From Planctomycetaceae bacterium (GTDB lineage: Bacteria > Planctomycetota > Planctomycetia > Gemmatales > Gemmataceae): a DNA stretch of 64,000 bases. The stretch is taken from positions 1-64,000 of the forward strand of contig PNLP01000016.1 of NCBI GenBank assembly GCA_013823135.1. The letters are read 5' to 3'. Below the pieces are notes generated by a model. That model searched no databases. It had not been told where the DNA came from and saw only the letters and a program-made list of their open reading frames with translations. Made by a program: the position numbers and the translations under genes. Positions 1-9,160 of the stretch are shown one piece after another (within the stretch, counting starts at the first letter, position 1; the number at the start of each line of letters is the position of its first letter).

Positions 1-257
1 TTTTGAGGCGCTGTTGGAAAGTTTCACGGGCCGAGTGGTGTTTCCAGACAGAGGTGACGAGGAACTCCTGGAGAGCTCGCACGCCGGTTCCGGCGGCCAG
101 AGCAATGGGTTCGACACTCTTGCGTGGGAGGTCGGACAGCAACCCCCGGCAGTAGGTGTCAAAGTGCTTGGCGGTCCGGTCTTGGCCGAAGTTGTCTCGA
201 AACCTGAGGTACGTGTCTGAACGCCGGACCGAGATCCGTGATCTCTTGCTCTGTCAT
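1..257 (-). pseudogene. IS701-family transposase, 5' fragment, frameshifted and cut by the window edge
   Basis: Read on the minus strand from the ATG at 257, the frame gives MTEQEITDLGPAF. The match to IS701-type transposases then continues one frame away as DTYLRFRDNFGQDRTAKHFD, then YCRGLLSDLPRKSVEPIALA and LQEFLVTSVW, and runs open to position 1. The switch lies near 215-220, so a single-base indel has broken the gene. The N-terminal region (Y-R-G-L-L-S-D-L-P-R-K-S and ALAAGT) is characteristic of this family, but the catalytic DDE residues lie beyond the window. The plus-strand frame over the same bases is only a shadow. Confidence 0.7.
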
Positions 258-315
258 CGGGAGTCCTCCCCGATAAACAACTTACGGATAATCCAGATAC
301 CCGCGCTGTTCAGTT

Positions 316-339
316 AACACGGGCGGCTCGCCAAAACGC
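316..339. repeat. 24-bp repeat, copy 1 (second copy at 16073-16096)
   Basis: The reverse complement of these 24 bases is identical to 16073-16096. The shared core is GGCGAGCCGCCCGTG. Here it stands as a single arm between two broken transposase genes; at 16 kb it forms the left arm of a long perfect hairpin. It could be an insertion-sequence terminus or a dispersed palindromic repeat. Confidence 0.6.
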
Positions 340-501
340 ATCATTCCCCACTGCGCAGAGTATATGCAGCGGTCAGTAGTAGAACGGGACGACTCGTGAC
401 TTCACCAACCGATGCCCACTTCATTAAAGCGGGTACGAAGATTGTGAAGGTGCCAGGAGCGAAATGCCGATTCGCGATAGTAAAGTATCAATAATCGACC
501 A

Positions 502-1239
502 TTACTGATCCGCAGGTAGATAACCTTGTTTGGCCCGTCTCGTGTGTGGAAATGGTAAATCCGAACCATCCCACACCTTCCTCAGTAAGTTCGGTTCGCA
601 CTTCAAGTCGATGAGCCTGTCTGCGATCGCATCGTCCAAGTCGGTCATCCCTTCGGGGACGTAGTTCGCCACTTGCCCGTACTTCAGCCACGACCACACG
701 GCTTCGACCGGGTTCAACTCCGGAGCATATGCTGGCAGTCGTTCCAACCTCAACCGCTTGTTCCGTCTTAGAAACTCACGGATCAGTGGCCCCTTGTGGT
801 TCCCTCCACCATCCCAGACGACCAACACCTTCCCCCGCAGGTGCTTGAATAGTTCCCGGAGAAATTTGACCACTGCTTCGGCTGTGAAGAACCCGTCCGG
901 CAGCGTCGAGAAGTACAGACCCGGTCGCCGAGTCAATGGGGACAGACTTATCGCCCCGATGACACTGACCTTCTTGCGGTGACCGCCGTCACCGCCTATC
1001 TCCGGCGTCTTCCCCCGCAACGACCACGACTGGCGGACAAGTGGGTTGAAGAACAAACAATCCTGTCTCGTCGATCAAGACGAGGTGGGCGTTCTGACGC
1101 CGGACTTTTTGTGATTCGAGGCCAGTCCTTCTTGAGCCACTCGGCGATCGCCTCGGGCTTACGCTGCTTGGCCCGGCGTGCCGGTTTCTGCGGCGTGTGG
1201 TTCCGTTTGGTTACCGACTTTAACGTCAGCGAACCAAGC
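502..1239 (-). pseudogene. IS630-family transposase, truncated and frameshifted
   Basis: The minus strand encodes the DDE catalytic domain of an IS630 transposase in pieces. From about 1239 one frame reads KPARRAKQRKPEAIAEWLKK. After a shift near 1097 another reads RQNAHLVLIDETGLF, with the first catalytic Asp. After a further shift near 1058 the long open frame continues FFNPLVRQSWSLRGKTPEIG, then VVWDGGGNHKG (second Asp) and LPAYAPELNPVEAVWSWL (final Glu), to the stop at 502. All three catalytic residues survive but lie in different frames, and the N-terminal helix-turn-helix region is missing. The element is dead. It sits beside a broken IS701 gene, consistent with a degraded insertion hot spot. 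Confidence 0.8.
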
Positions 1240-1674
1240 GGGGTAGCAGCGGGGTCCGATTCAGATCATCATTGCTAAGAAGCGGGATCTACCGTTGAGG
1301 ATAGCCCTCAGAATCGGAACCCAGGATTCCCACAATCGCGGTGTAAAACCAGTCCCCCGTTCCGATGGCAATTCGGCAATAATCGCCCCAAAGTGCGACC
1401 TGACTGCGGTAAAGCACACTTCAACACTGAAGCAGCCTCCATCAGCCTGTGATCGAGAAAGCACATCGCGAGAGCACCTCGCGACTTCTTTCTGAAAATC
1501 GTTGGGAAATTTCCGAGGCACGTCAATCAAACAAGATATTCTTGTGATTGGATTAAAGTCTCCTTGCCATCCAGCTTCATCCTGCTCACCCAAGATATTA
1601 ACTCGCGAAGACCTGCCGCTTTCGATCGCAATCAAGCAGGATGTCAAAGAGTAATTAGTCGACAAGATTTGAAC
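1240..1674. other. Region of about 435 bp without a confident gene
   Basis: The only long frame here is a minus-strand frame from 1665 to 1261 (134 codons, TTG start), and I recognise no domain in it. It has no clear ribosome-binding site and ends almost at the IS630 fragment. The plus-strand frames are short. Composition is less GC-rich than the flanking genes, with A/T-rich patches around 1480-1560, consistent with decayed or transferred DNA. A real but unrecognised small protein on the minus strand cannot be excluded. Confidence 0.35.
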
Positions 1675-1800
1675 ATGAATACGGGAATGAATCTCTTGGT
1701 GTGGTGTGCGATCGTCGCTCCAGTGGGCATTGGCGTGCCACTCGCGGCCGAGCCAGCCAAGCCGAACATTGTCGTCATCCTCGCGGACGACCTCCGGTAG
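1675..1800 (+). pseudogene. Sulfatase N-terminal stub
   Basis: From the ATG at 1675 the frame encodes a hydrophobic signal peptide (LLVWCAIVAPVGIGVPLAAE) followed by KPNIVVILADDL, the first conserved block of secreted alkaline-phosphatase-superfamily sulfatases. The two aspartates of that block normally bind the active-site metal. The frame stops directly after ADDLR at 1800, so only about 41 residues of a protein usually longer than 450 remain. The bases after it encode nothing sulfatase-like and lead to the next gene's ribosome-binding site. This looks like a deletion remnant of a sulfatase that once preceded the esterase gene. Confidence 0.7.
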
Positions 1801-1871
1801 CCTGGCCCATAATCGCCGGGCTGGTGAATCGGGTTTATGGAATTAGTGTCCCTCAAAGGAATGGAGCCCGC

Positions 1872-2984
1872 ATGAGCGTCTGTAGCAAAATCACTTCGCT
1901 GTTAGCCTTGCCCGCGGTGGCATTGGCAGGGTTGGTTCTCTCAGTGACGACCACATCGGCGGAGGATCCCAAAAATGCGATTCCGCGTTCTGATGGCAAG
2001 CCTGCAGACGTGACCAAACCAGTGCAGGTCTTCATCTTGTTGGGGCAGTCCAACATGGTTGGCCTGGGTAAGATCGCAGGCGGCGAAGGGTCGCTGGAAA
2101 ACGCTGTCAAGGTGAAGAAGAAATACCCTTACCTGGTGGATGACGCCGGCGTCTGGATCGAGCGCAAGGATGTCCGTTTTGTAAGGATGATGCAGGGAAA
2201 GGGATTGATGAATAACGAGTGGATGGGCATCAAGACCGGCACCATTGGACCGGAGTTCGGGATCGGACACGTGGTCGGCAATGTGGTCGATGCGCCCGTG
2301 ATGATTCTCAAGAGTTGCATTGGCAACCGCGCCCTTGGCTGGCATCTTTTGCCACCGGGCAGCACGCGGTTTGAAGAGGGGGACAAAGTGTATGCGGGTT
2401 ATAAAGATGCCCCGGATTCATGGGCCAAAGGGACTGAACCAAATCCGCCCTTACTAAAAGAGGGGACTGTAACCCTGAAAGGTGATCAACTGGCAGGCTG
2501 GTATGCCGGCAAAGAGTACGACGATGACACGGCGGATGCCAAGAAGGTGCTTGCGGATCTCGACAAGCACTACCCCGGGGCGAAGAGCTACGAGGTTGCT
2601 GGCTTCTTTTTCTGGCAGGGTGAAAAGGACGCTGGCAATGCAGTCTGGGCGGCTCACTACGAGAAGAACCTGGTCCAGCTCATCAAAGCATTGCGCAAGG
2701 ACTTCAAGGCTCCGAATGCAAAGTTCGTGTTGGCCACCATGGGCGAATCCGTGAAAGGGGGCGGGGGCAACGGCGGCAAGGTGCTAGAGGCCCACCTCGC
2801 GGTCGACGGCAACAGCGGCAAGTATCCCGAGTTCAAAGGCAATGTGGCTACGGTCTATACCCACCCCATGGCGCAAGGCGGCAGCGGAAACGGTCACTAT
2901 GGTGGCAAGGCCGAAGTATACATGGACGTGGGCGAAGCCATGGGCCAGGCGATGGTTGAGTTGCTGAAGAAACAGGCCAAGTAA
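1872..2984 (+). CDS. Secreted sialate O-acetylesterase-like SGNH esterase (SASA domain)
   Basis: This 370-residue protein probably removes acetyl or other ester groups from a carbohydrate outside the cytoplasm. Residues 1-30 form a signal peptide ending TTTSA. The SGNH nucleophile block VFILLGQSNMVGLG follows, with Ser60 as predicted nucleophile. Later blocks include EVAGFFFWQGEKDA (oxyanion region) and an MAQGGSGNGHYGG segment near the C-terminus carrying the catalytic His. The ATG at 1872 is preferred over upstream in-frame codons because GGAG lies just before it and the signal peptide then starts correctly. It follows a sulfatase stub and precedes a secreted cytochrome-type gene by 62 bp, so all three may have served degradation of a sulfated, acetylated polysaccharide. 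The exact substrate is unknown. Confidence 0.85.
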   Translation: MSVCSKITSLLALPAVALAGLVLSVTTTSAEDPKNAIPRSDGKPADVTKPVQVFILLGQSNMVGLGKIAGGEGSLENAVKVKKKYPYLVDDAGVWIERKDVRFVRMMQGKGLMNNEWMGIKTGTIGPEFGIGHVVGNVVDAPVMILKSCIGNRALGWHLLPPGSTRFEEGDKVYAGYKDAPDSWAKGTEPNPPLLKEGTVTLKGDQLAGWYAGKEYDDDTADAKKVLADLDKHYPGAKSYEVAGFFFWQGEKDAGNAVWAAHYEKNLVQLIKALRKDFKAPNAKFVLATMGESVKGGGGNGGKVLEAHLAVDGNSGKYPEFKGNVATVYTHPMAQGGSGNGHYGGKAEVYMDVGEAMGQAMVELLKKQAK

Positions 2985-3046
2985 CACCAGCCCGAATATC
3001 TGGGGCCGCTGCCCGGCTTTGCTCCAGCGAAATGAAAAGGTAAACC

Positions 3047-6000
3047 ATGAAACGCCTTCTCGTTGCTGTCGTCGTCGTTTTCGCCTCCGTGGCCCATGCT
3101 GCGAGTGACGAAGGCAAACCAGCCTCAACTCCGAAAGAACCGTTCCGGGTCGGCGAGAAGGTGCTGCCGTTGCTCGAAAAACACTGTTTCTCCTGCCACG
3201 ACGCCGACGAGAAGAAGGGCGAAGTCCGGCTCGATAATCTGGAGAGCCTCACGCTGGATGCGCGACTCGATCTTCTGAACCGAGTCCAGGAGCAGATTTA
3301 CACTGGCGAAATGCCACCAAAGAACAAGAAGCAGCCCACGGAAGACGAACGTAACCTTCTGATGGAATGGATCACGAAGGATTTGCAGAAACACAACGCC
3401 TCGAAGCTCGAAGACAAGCTACGCAAACCGGAATTCGGCAACGTTGTGGATCACGACAAGCTCTTTTCCGGCAAGTACAAGGATCTGCCCGGCTTCACTC
3501 CCGACCGCCGTTGGCTAATCAGCGAGTTCATCTTCAACGCGAAGTTCAACAAACTGCTCGATCACAATGTGCCGCTCAATGCTAATGTTGACGGCAAAAG
3601 TCATCTGGTCATCGGCAGCAACAACCGCAGGGCCAATCTGACCAATCCTTTTATGCTGCCGACCCAGAGCGGCGTACGCTACTACGACACGACGATGCTC
3701 GATGGCGGCCATCTCTTGACAATGCTCACGAATGCCAAGGAAGCGTCGGCATACCTGATGGAATACACCAAAAAGAGAAACTATCTCCCGGCCGTGACGA
3801 CAATCATGGCACCGCAATGGGATCATGAAAAGATTCTCTCAACCCGTGAAAATTACCTGAAGTTGAATGTTGAGCAGTTGCTGCGCGACATCTTCAAGGA
3901 TAAGCACGAGAGTCTGCTGCCAGCTTTTGTCGCGACCAAACCGGCACCCCCCGGCAAAACGGTCGGCGATGACGGAAAGCCACTCAAGAAACCGGTGTTT
4001 GACACGGCAAAGCCTTCGAATGACGAATTGGCGCAAATCTGGTCGGGTATGCGGAAGCACGGCAAAGACGGCGTTGATGGTGAGAAGCTCATCCTGAAGT
4101 GCGAGCAGGACTGGTTTTATCAGGGCGTTAACCAGCGAACCATCGACGTTCGTCTCGCCTTCATGCGTGGTTACCTGGACGAGCTAGTCAAACGGATGCC
4201 CAAGCTGAGTCCCGTCACGTCTAAACTCCCGGTTGATTCCGAACTGGCGGCGATGCGATCCACCCTCCTCAAGCATCGTCAAGCAGGGGACACCTACGCA
4301 GCAGTCATCGCGAAGTGTATGGCCGACTGGAGCGAAGGATTCCGACGCGAGCGTGAAAAGACGAAACTATCCGATGAGACTTTTGGCAAGCTCGTCGATG
4401 AGTTGTTCATCAAGATTATCGAGCGTGTGCCGACGCCCAAGGAGAAGGCGGAATATATCGCGTTGACAACATCGTACCTTACAAAACTCGGTAACGAACA
4501 AACGCTCGAGCGACTCATACAGACACTCATCCTCCGAACCGATTTCGTCTATCGTCAGGAGTTCGGCGATGGGAAAGCGGACGAACACGGGCGCAAGATG
4601 CTATCTCCCCGCGATGCGAGTTACGCGCTCGCTTACGCACTCACTGACATCAGCCCTGATAAAGAATTGCAGGAAGCGGCCAAGAACGGCAAACTCAACA
4701 CGCGGGACGATTACCGGCGCGAAGTGGAGCGAATGCTCAAGGTTCGCAGCCAGTATTCCATCATTGATGAAGCAGTCGAAAAAACCGGGAATGACAGCTT
4801 CACCAACATCCCGATCCGCAAACTCCGTTTCTTCCGCGAATTTTTCGGTTACCCGGGCATGCTTTCCATCTTCAAGGACAACAAGCGTTTCGGTGGCAAC
4901 TATGTCAGTTCTTCCGGGCGGCTCGTCAGCGAAGCCGACTTGCTGGTCGAATACATCCTGAAGCAAGATCAAAACGTCATTGAAAGTCTGCTCACCACCG
5001 AAGAGTTCTACGTCTACCACAGCGGCGACAATAAGGCGATGGCCTCCGCGACCGAACTTATCCGCAAAATCTATGACCACTTCAAGGACAAAGATTGGAA
5101 GAACTTCGATGACGATCAACTAAAGGCCCATGTGCCATTCCTAAAAGAACATCCCATGCCCGGCCTGAATCTGGACGCGATCGGCAAAGTCGGGGGGCGA
5201 TCGAATCAGCTCAAGATTTTCAAAGACATGATGAGCAACTACACGCAAAGACTTGGCAAAGGGGAGACGGTCACCGCTCCCTTCTCGTCGGTCTTTGGAG
5301 TGCCGAGCGCCGCGAAGACTCGCACCGGTAAAGATATGCGCGGCGCCGAGGTGGCGAAGGCCTTCAACATCGACATGATTCAGTGGAACTACCCGACCAC
5401 ACAGCCCGCGAAAATGGAGCATCGCAAAGGCATTCTCACCCATCCCGCGTGGCTCATCGCGTTCGCCGCGAACACGGAAACCGACCCGGTGCGGCGCGGC
5501 AAATGGGTTCGTGAAAAACTCCTCGCCGGCACCATTCCCGATGTCCCCGTGACAGTTGATGCCGTGATCCCCGAGGATCACCACAAGACCCTCCGCCAAC
5601 GCTTGGACAAAGCCACCACGGCCGAATACTGCTGGAAATGCCATCAGCGCATGAACCCGCTCGGCACGGCCTTTGAAATGTATGACGATTTCGGCCGTTT
5701 CCGCACCGAGGAATCCCTGGAATACCCGGCCAACCTCGTCAAGAAGATGCCCGATAAAGGCTCCCCCGAGACCGACCTGCGCGACATTTACAAGACCCTG
5801 CCGGTGGATGCCAAAGGGAGACTGGTCGGGACGGGCGACCCGAATCTCGATGGCGACATCAGGGACGCGATCGACCTGACCGAAAGGCTCGCGAAGTCCG
5901 CCAAGGTTCGTCAGTCGATCATTCGCCATGCCTTCCGCTACTTTATGGGGCGCAACGAAGTCCTCTCCGACTCGAAAACCCTCATCGAAGCCGATCAAGC

Positions 6001-6103
6001 TTACGTCCAGAGTGGCGGTAGCTTCGACGCGGTCATCGTATCTCTCCTGACCTCCGATTCCTTCATTTACCGCAAATCAACCACCTACGGAAAGAACCCA
6101 TGA
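3047..6103 (+). CDS. Secreted planctomycete cytochrome-type protein with DUF1592/DUF1588/DUF1585 domains
   Basis: This protein of 1018 residues begins with the signal peptide MKRLLVAVVVVFASVAHA. A planctomycete cytochrome-C-like domain follows with the haem motif CFSCH (Cys47, Cys50, His51). The long middle part matches the DUF1592 region (RQEFGDG, LSPRDASYALAYALTD). A second haem-type motif CWKCH (Cys862, Cys865, His866) lies in the DUF1588 block with MNPLGTAFEMYDDFGRFR, and the C-terminus resembles DUF1585 (RHAFRYFMGRNE). The family is greatly expanded in Planctomycetes and is proposed to handle electrons or polymers in the periplasm; no reaction is established. Its stop overlaps the start of the DUF1552 gene by four bases (ATGA), so the two are translationally coupled. 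Confidence 0.9.
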   Translation: MKRLLVAVVVVFASVAHAASDEGKPASTPKEPFRVGEKVLPLLEKHCFSCHDADEKKGEVRLDNLESLTLDARLDLLNRVQEQIYTGEMPPKNKKQPTEDERNLLMEWITKDLQKHNASKLEDKLRKPEFGNVVDHDKLFSGKYKDLPGFTPDRRWLISEFIFNAKFNKLLDHNVPLNANVDGKSHLVIGSNNRRANLTNPFMLPTQSGVRYYDTTMLDGGHLLTMLTNAKEASAYLMEYTKKRNYLPAVTTIMAPQWDHEKILSTRENYLKLNVEQLLRDIFKDKHESLLPAFVATKPAPPGKTVGDDGKPLKKPVFDTAKPSNDELAQIWSGMRKHGKDGVDGEKLILKCEQDWFYQGVNQRTIDVRLAFMRGYLDELVKRMPKLSPVTSKLPVDSELAAMRSTLLKHRQAGDTYAAVIAKCMADWSEGFRREREKTKLSDETFGKLVDELFIKIIERVPTPKEKAEYIALTTSYLTKLGNEQTLERLIQTLILRTDFVYRQEFGDGKADEHGRKMLSPRDASYALAYALTDISPDKELQEAAKNGKLNTRDDYRREVERMLKVRSQYSIIDEAVEKTGNDSFTNIPIRKLRFFREFFGYPGMLSIFKDNKRFGGNYVSSSGRLVSEADLLVEYILKQDQNVIESLLTTEEFYVYHSGDNKAMASATELIRKIYDHFKDKDWKNFDDDQLKAHVPFLKEHPMPGLNLDAIGKVGGRSNQLKIFKDMMSNYTQRLGKGETVTAPFSSVFGVPSAAKTRTGKDMRGAEVAKAFNIDMIQWNYPTTQPAKMEHRKGILTHPAWLIAFAANTETDPVRRGKWVREKLLAGTIPDVPVTVDAVIPEDHHKTLRQRLDKATTAEYCWKCHQRMNPLGTAFEMYDDFGRFRTEESLEYPANLVKKMPDKGSPETDLRDIYKTLPVDAKGRLVGTGDPNLDGDIRDAIDLTERLAKSAKVRQSIIRHAFRYFMGRNEVLSDSKTLIEADQAYVQSGGSFDAVIVSLLTSDSFIYRKSTTYGKNP

Positions 6104-7494
6104 AAACCCGAAGAGATTTCCTCCAGTCGACCGTTCTGGGTGCCGGTGCGCTCTCGCTGACGCCATGCATGAAATCTTTCGGTGCCGAAGCCGCGGCCGA
6201 CGGATTCCCGAAGCGGTTCGTCTTCATCCGCAAATCGAACGGCGAACGCCCCAATGAGGTCGCTCTGCCGACACTCTCGGCCAAGGACAAGTCCCTGGAA
6301 GAGAAGAAACTGCCGCTCGAAGTGGATCTGCACAAACACGAACTTCCCCTGTATCTCCGCGCGTTGGACAAACATAAATCCAACCTGTGCATCCTCCAGG
6401 GCCTGTCGTGCACGATGAGCGAGAACGGCCACTACTCCTACTCGTCTGTGATGGGTGCCTACAAATCGAATCGCAATTCACTCAGTGGCATCAAACGCGC
6501 CACGATTGATTTCGAGTTGGCAAAGCTCTTCCCGTCACCTTTCGGACACGTCGAGCTTTCGTTGACCGGCGACTATTCCACCTTCAGAACCGGGATCGTC
6601 TCGGGCTACTCGGCCTCCGGCCCCCAGCAGCGGAACTATTGTTACGCCGACCCGCAGACCGCCTTCAACGAACTCTTCCGCGCCGTCACCAATCCCGGAG
6701 CCGTCGACTCCGACAACGCCATGCTCCAGTTCCTCGAACGGGAGGAATCCTTCAAGGCCGGCATCTTGCAGGGATACGAGAAGCTCAAACTCAGCAACCA
6801 CATTCACTCGATCGAAGCAATCCAGGCACGCAACCTGAAACTTTCGAAAATGGCCGACACCATCTCCAAACAGATCCCGAAGATCGGGAAAATCCACTCC
6901 GACGGCGGGCCAAACGCCAGCTACCCGGAAAAACAGGAGGCGATGACCGAGATCCTCATCGCCGCGCTCATCACGGGGCTGACCAACGTGGTGACCTACA
7001 CGATCGATGAACTCTCCACACCCGTGCGGGGGTTGCCCGGCAACGAGTCCGACCGCATCTCCATTCACGCCATCGGACACAACGAAAGCTACAGCGGCGT
7101 CCCCGCTGACAATATCCGTGAGAAAATCCGCACGGGTCAGATTCAGCAAGTCGCGAAGATCGTCGAACGCCTCAAGGCCACGCCCGAGGGCAAAGGCACC
7201 ATGTTCGACAACACCATGATCATGTATTTCCCAGAGGGGGGCGAAACCCATCACGGCTGGGGCTTCGAGGCTCCGTTCGTTATCCTCGCGGGCGACAAGT
7301 GCAATCTCAATCTGGCCGGTCGCTACATCCGCCTGCCCTACCACGGCACAGAAGGGCACAAGACGATCGGCAACTGGTACACGACCCTGCTCAACGCCCA
7401 CGGAAACCCGATCAAACACTACGGCGACCTCGACCTCGAAATGTCCCGGAAGAAGTTGGATCAAGTCGGGTCGATCAAGCGGTTTGTCGCGTGA
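6100..7494 (+). CDS. DUF1552 family protein, Tat-exported
   Basis: This 464-residue protein starts MKTRRDFLQSTVLGAGALSL, a twin-arginine signal, so it is exported folded. The body matches DUF1552, a family almost always paired with DUF1592 proteins in Planctomycetes and Verrucomicrobia. Visible blocks include RFVFIRKSNGERPNE, LCILQGLSC, an ENGHYSYSSVMGAY segment, and a C-terminal MYFPEGGETHHGWGFEAPF motif that resembles the metal-site end of DUF1501/sulfatase-like folds. It overlaps the upstream cytochrome gene by four bases. Function is not established; the pairing suggests that they form a complex or act in sequence in the periplasm. Confidence 0.9.
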   Translation: MKTRRDFLQSTVLGAGALSLTPCMKSFGAEAAADGFPKRFVFIRKSNGERPNEVALPTLSAKDKSLEEKKLPLEVDLHKHELPLYLRALDKHKSNLCILQGLSCTMSENGHYSYSSVMGAYKSNRNSLSGIKRATIDFELAKLFPSPFGHVELSLTGDYSTFRTGIVSGYSASGPQQRNYCYADPQTAFNELFRAVTNPGAVDSDNAMLQFLEREESFKAGILQGYEKLKLSNHIHSIEAIQARNLKLSKMADTISKQIPKIGKIHSDGGPNASYPEKQEAMTEILIAALITGLTNVVTYTIDELSTPVRGLPGNESDRISIHAIGHNESYSGVPADNIREKIRTGQIQQVAKIVERLKATPEGKGTMFDNTMIMYFPEGGETHHGWGFEAPFVILAGDKCNLNLAGRYIRLPYHGTEGHKTIGNWYTTLLNAHGNPIKHYGDLDLEMSRKKLDQVGSIKRFVA

Positions 7495-7713
7495 AGGCCG
7501 GGTCGCCCTGGCAGTTGTCTAACTGAGGCTCCCGTAGACCAGGACTTGCGGATTTCGAGCATCCGACTCGGAAAAATCGGGATTCACTGATTCATTTCCT
7601 TGTCGCCGTGCTCGTGTTCGATGACGGCGGAGTAAAAGTGTGGCGCGCAACGGTCCGGTCCGGTCACCGGCGATGATGGGAGGATCCCGTCATCCTGGCC
7701 CTGGAGGTCCGAG

Positions 7714-8616
7714 GTGTTCGTCAACATGGAACTCTGGGCTGAGATCCGCCGCCGCGTGCTGACTCACGAGATCAGCAAGCGTGAGGCCTGTCGCCGGTAC
7801 GAGATTCACTGGTCCACGCTCAAGAAGATTCTGACCCACTAGGAGCCGCCGGGGTACCGGCGTATCCAGTCCCCGCGTCGCCCCACCATCGAGCCGCCGG
7901 TCCTGCCGATCATCCGTCAGATCCTCGACGACGACACCACGGCCCCCATGAAGCAGCGTCATACAGCCCACCGCATCTGGCAGCGGTTGCGGGACGAGCA
8001 CGCCTTCACCGGCGGGTACACCGTGGTCAAGGACGTGGTGCGGGAACTGAAGGTCGGGACCAAGGAAGAGTTCCTGCCGCTGACTCACCCGCCGGGCGAA
8101 GCGCAGGTTGATTTCGGGTTCGCCGAAGTGGTGATCACGGGCGTTCCGACTCAGGTCGCGTTGTTCGTGATGACCTTGCCGTACGCCGACGCGGTCTACT
8201 GCCAGGCGTTTCCCCGCGAGTGCACCGAGGTGTTCCTCGAAGGACACGTCCGGGCGTTCGCGTTCTTCGGCGGCGTCCCCAAGCGGATCGCGTACGACAA
8301 CACGAAGACGGCGGTGGCGAAGATCGTGGGGAACCGGGAGCGGGCGGTGACCCGCGAGTTCGGGTGGTTGATGAGCCATTTCCTGTTCGCACGTCACTTC
8401 TGTCTGGTGCGTCGGCCCAACGAGAAGGGGCACGTCGAAAGCCTGGTGGACTACGCCCGGTCGAATTTTCTGGTGCCGGTGACGCGTGTGGATTCGCTGG
8501 CGGAGTTGAACACGCGACTGCTGGCCCTGTGTCAGCGGGATCGCCGATGCCGATGCCATCCTCGATCGCATCAAGAGAGTTTGCGAACGGACTTTCCACT
8601 CAGGACACTAGATTGA
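7714..8616 (+). pseudogene. istA: IS21-family transposase istA, amber stop and 3' truncation
   Basis: From GTG 7714 (or ATG 7726) the frame reads MELWAEIRRRVLTHEISKRE and ACRRYEIHWSTLKKILTH, the istA N-terminal helix-turn-helix. It is interrupted by TAG at 7840-7842 and then continues in the same frame as EPPGYRRIQSP. The integrase core follows: GEAQVDFGFAEV (first Asp), RIAYDNTKTAV (second Asp) and RRPNEKGHVESLVDYAR (Glu). After LLALCQRD near 8540 the match is lost, so the C-terminus is missing, and no istB follows. Unless the amber codon is suppressed, no full IstA can be made. The left end of the element may start near 7638 with TGTGGCGCGC. Confidence 0.85.
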
Positions 8617-8952
8617 CCCAAAGCCCATGGAATCAGCCACTTCCGATCCAGTCACGTTTGCCAGCCTAGTTTTTTTCCGCCCTTCGAGGGCGGTCTGAAC
8701 AGCCTTGGCACCGATGTGGTGGACGATGTCGCGAACGGTGAACTCAGTGGCTCCGAAGGTGTTGGAGTCGTCCTTGGAAGCGAGAAGTTCAGCGTGTTCG
8801 CGGATGTCGTCAGCAGCCGTTGCGAGGAGTGCGGTCTGGATTCGTTGGGCTTCGGCTTGCTGCTCGGGTGTGAGTTCGGAGAGTCGGTTTTTGGGTGGTC
8901 GTCGTGCCATAGGGCGGGCTCCTGCCAGGAGGAATTTCTGACTCACATTCAT
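8608..8952 (-). pseudogene. ISKra4-family transposase N-terminal fragment
   Basis: This minus-strand frame of up to 114 codons contains LTPEQQAEAQRIQTALLATA and a segment RDIVHHIGAKAVQTALEGRK, the typical N-terminus of ISKra4-type transposases in Planctomycetes. After EGRKK the family sequence is replaced by an unrelated tail and a stop at 8608, where the truncated IS21 gene ends on the other strand. An AGGAGG lies directly against the first ATG (8952), so the real start is probably the internal methionine before ARRPPKNRLSE. Only a remnant of an element survives. Confidence 0.65.
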
Positions 8953-9160
8953 CCTCCTATCCTCGCAACGAAAAAGCCCCCGACTTGTGTGACGCCCACC
9001 CTACTTGGCCGGCACAGATTGCCCAGCTTCCACTGCTTTTCCGTTCCAACCCGCGAAAGCGGGTTAACCAGTGAATCCGGGTAAGCCGATTCACTCGGTA
9101 AGCACGGTAGCTCCCGTGGTCATGGATGACCTGGCAGGAGCGTGTGGAACGGAGTCTCAC

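Noticed and set aside
1701..1871. N-terminal extension of the esterase frame
   Set aside because: It overlaps the sulfatase stub in another frame and places the signal peptide internally; ATG 1872 has a good ribosome-binding site.
7690..8574. 294-codon minus-strand frame over the IS21 gene
   Set aside because: It is antisense to the IstA integrase core, which is clearly the conserved reading.
9071..9160. Upstream extension of the proline-rich protein
   Set aside because: The export signal and the GGAG site indicate initiation at 9161.
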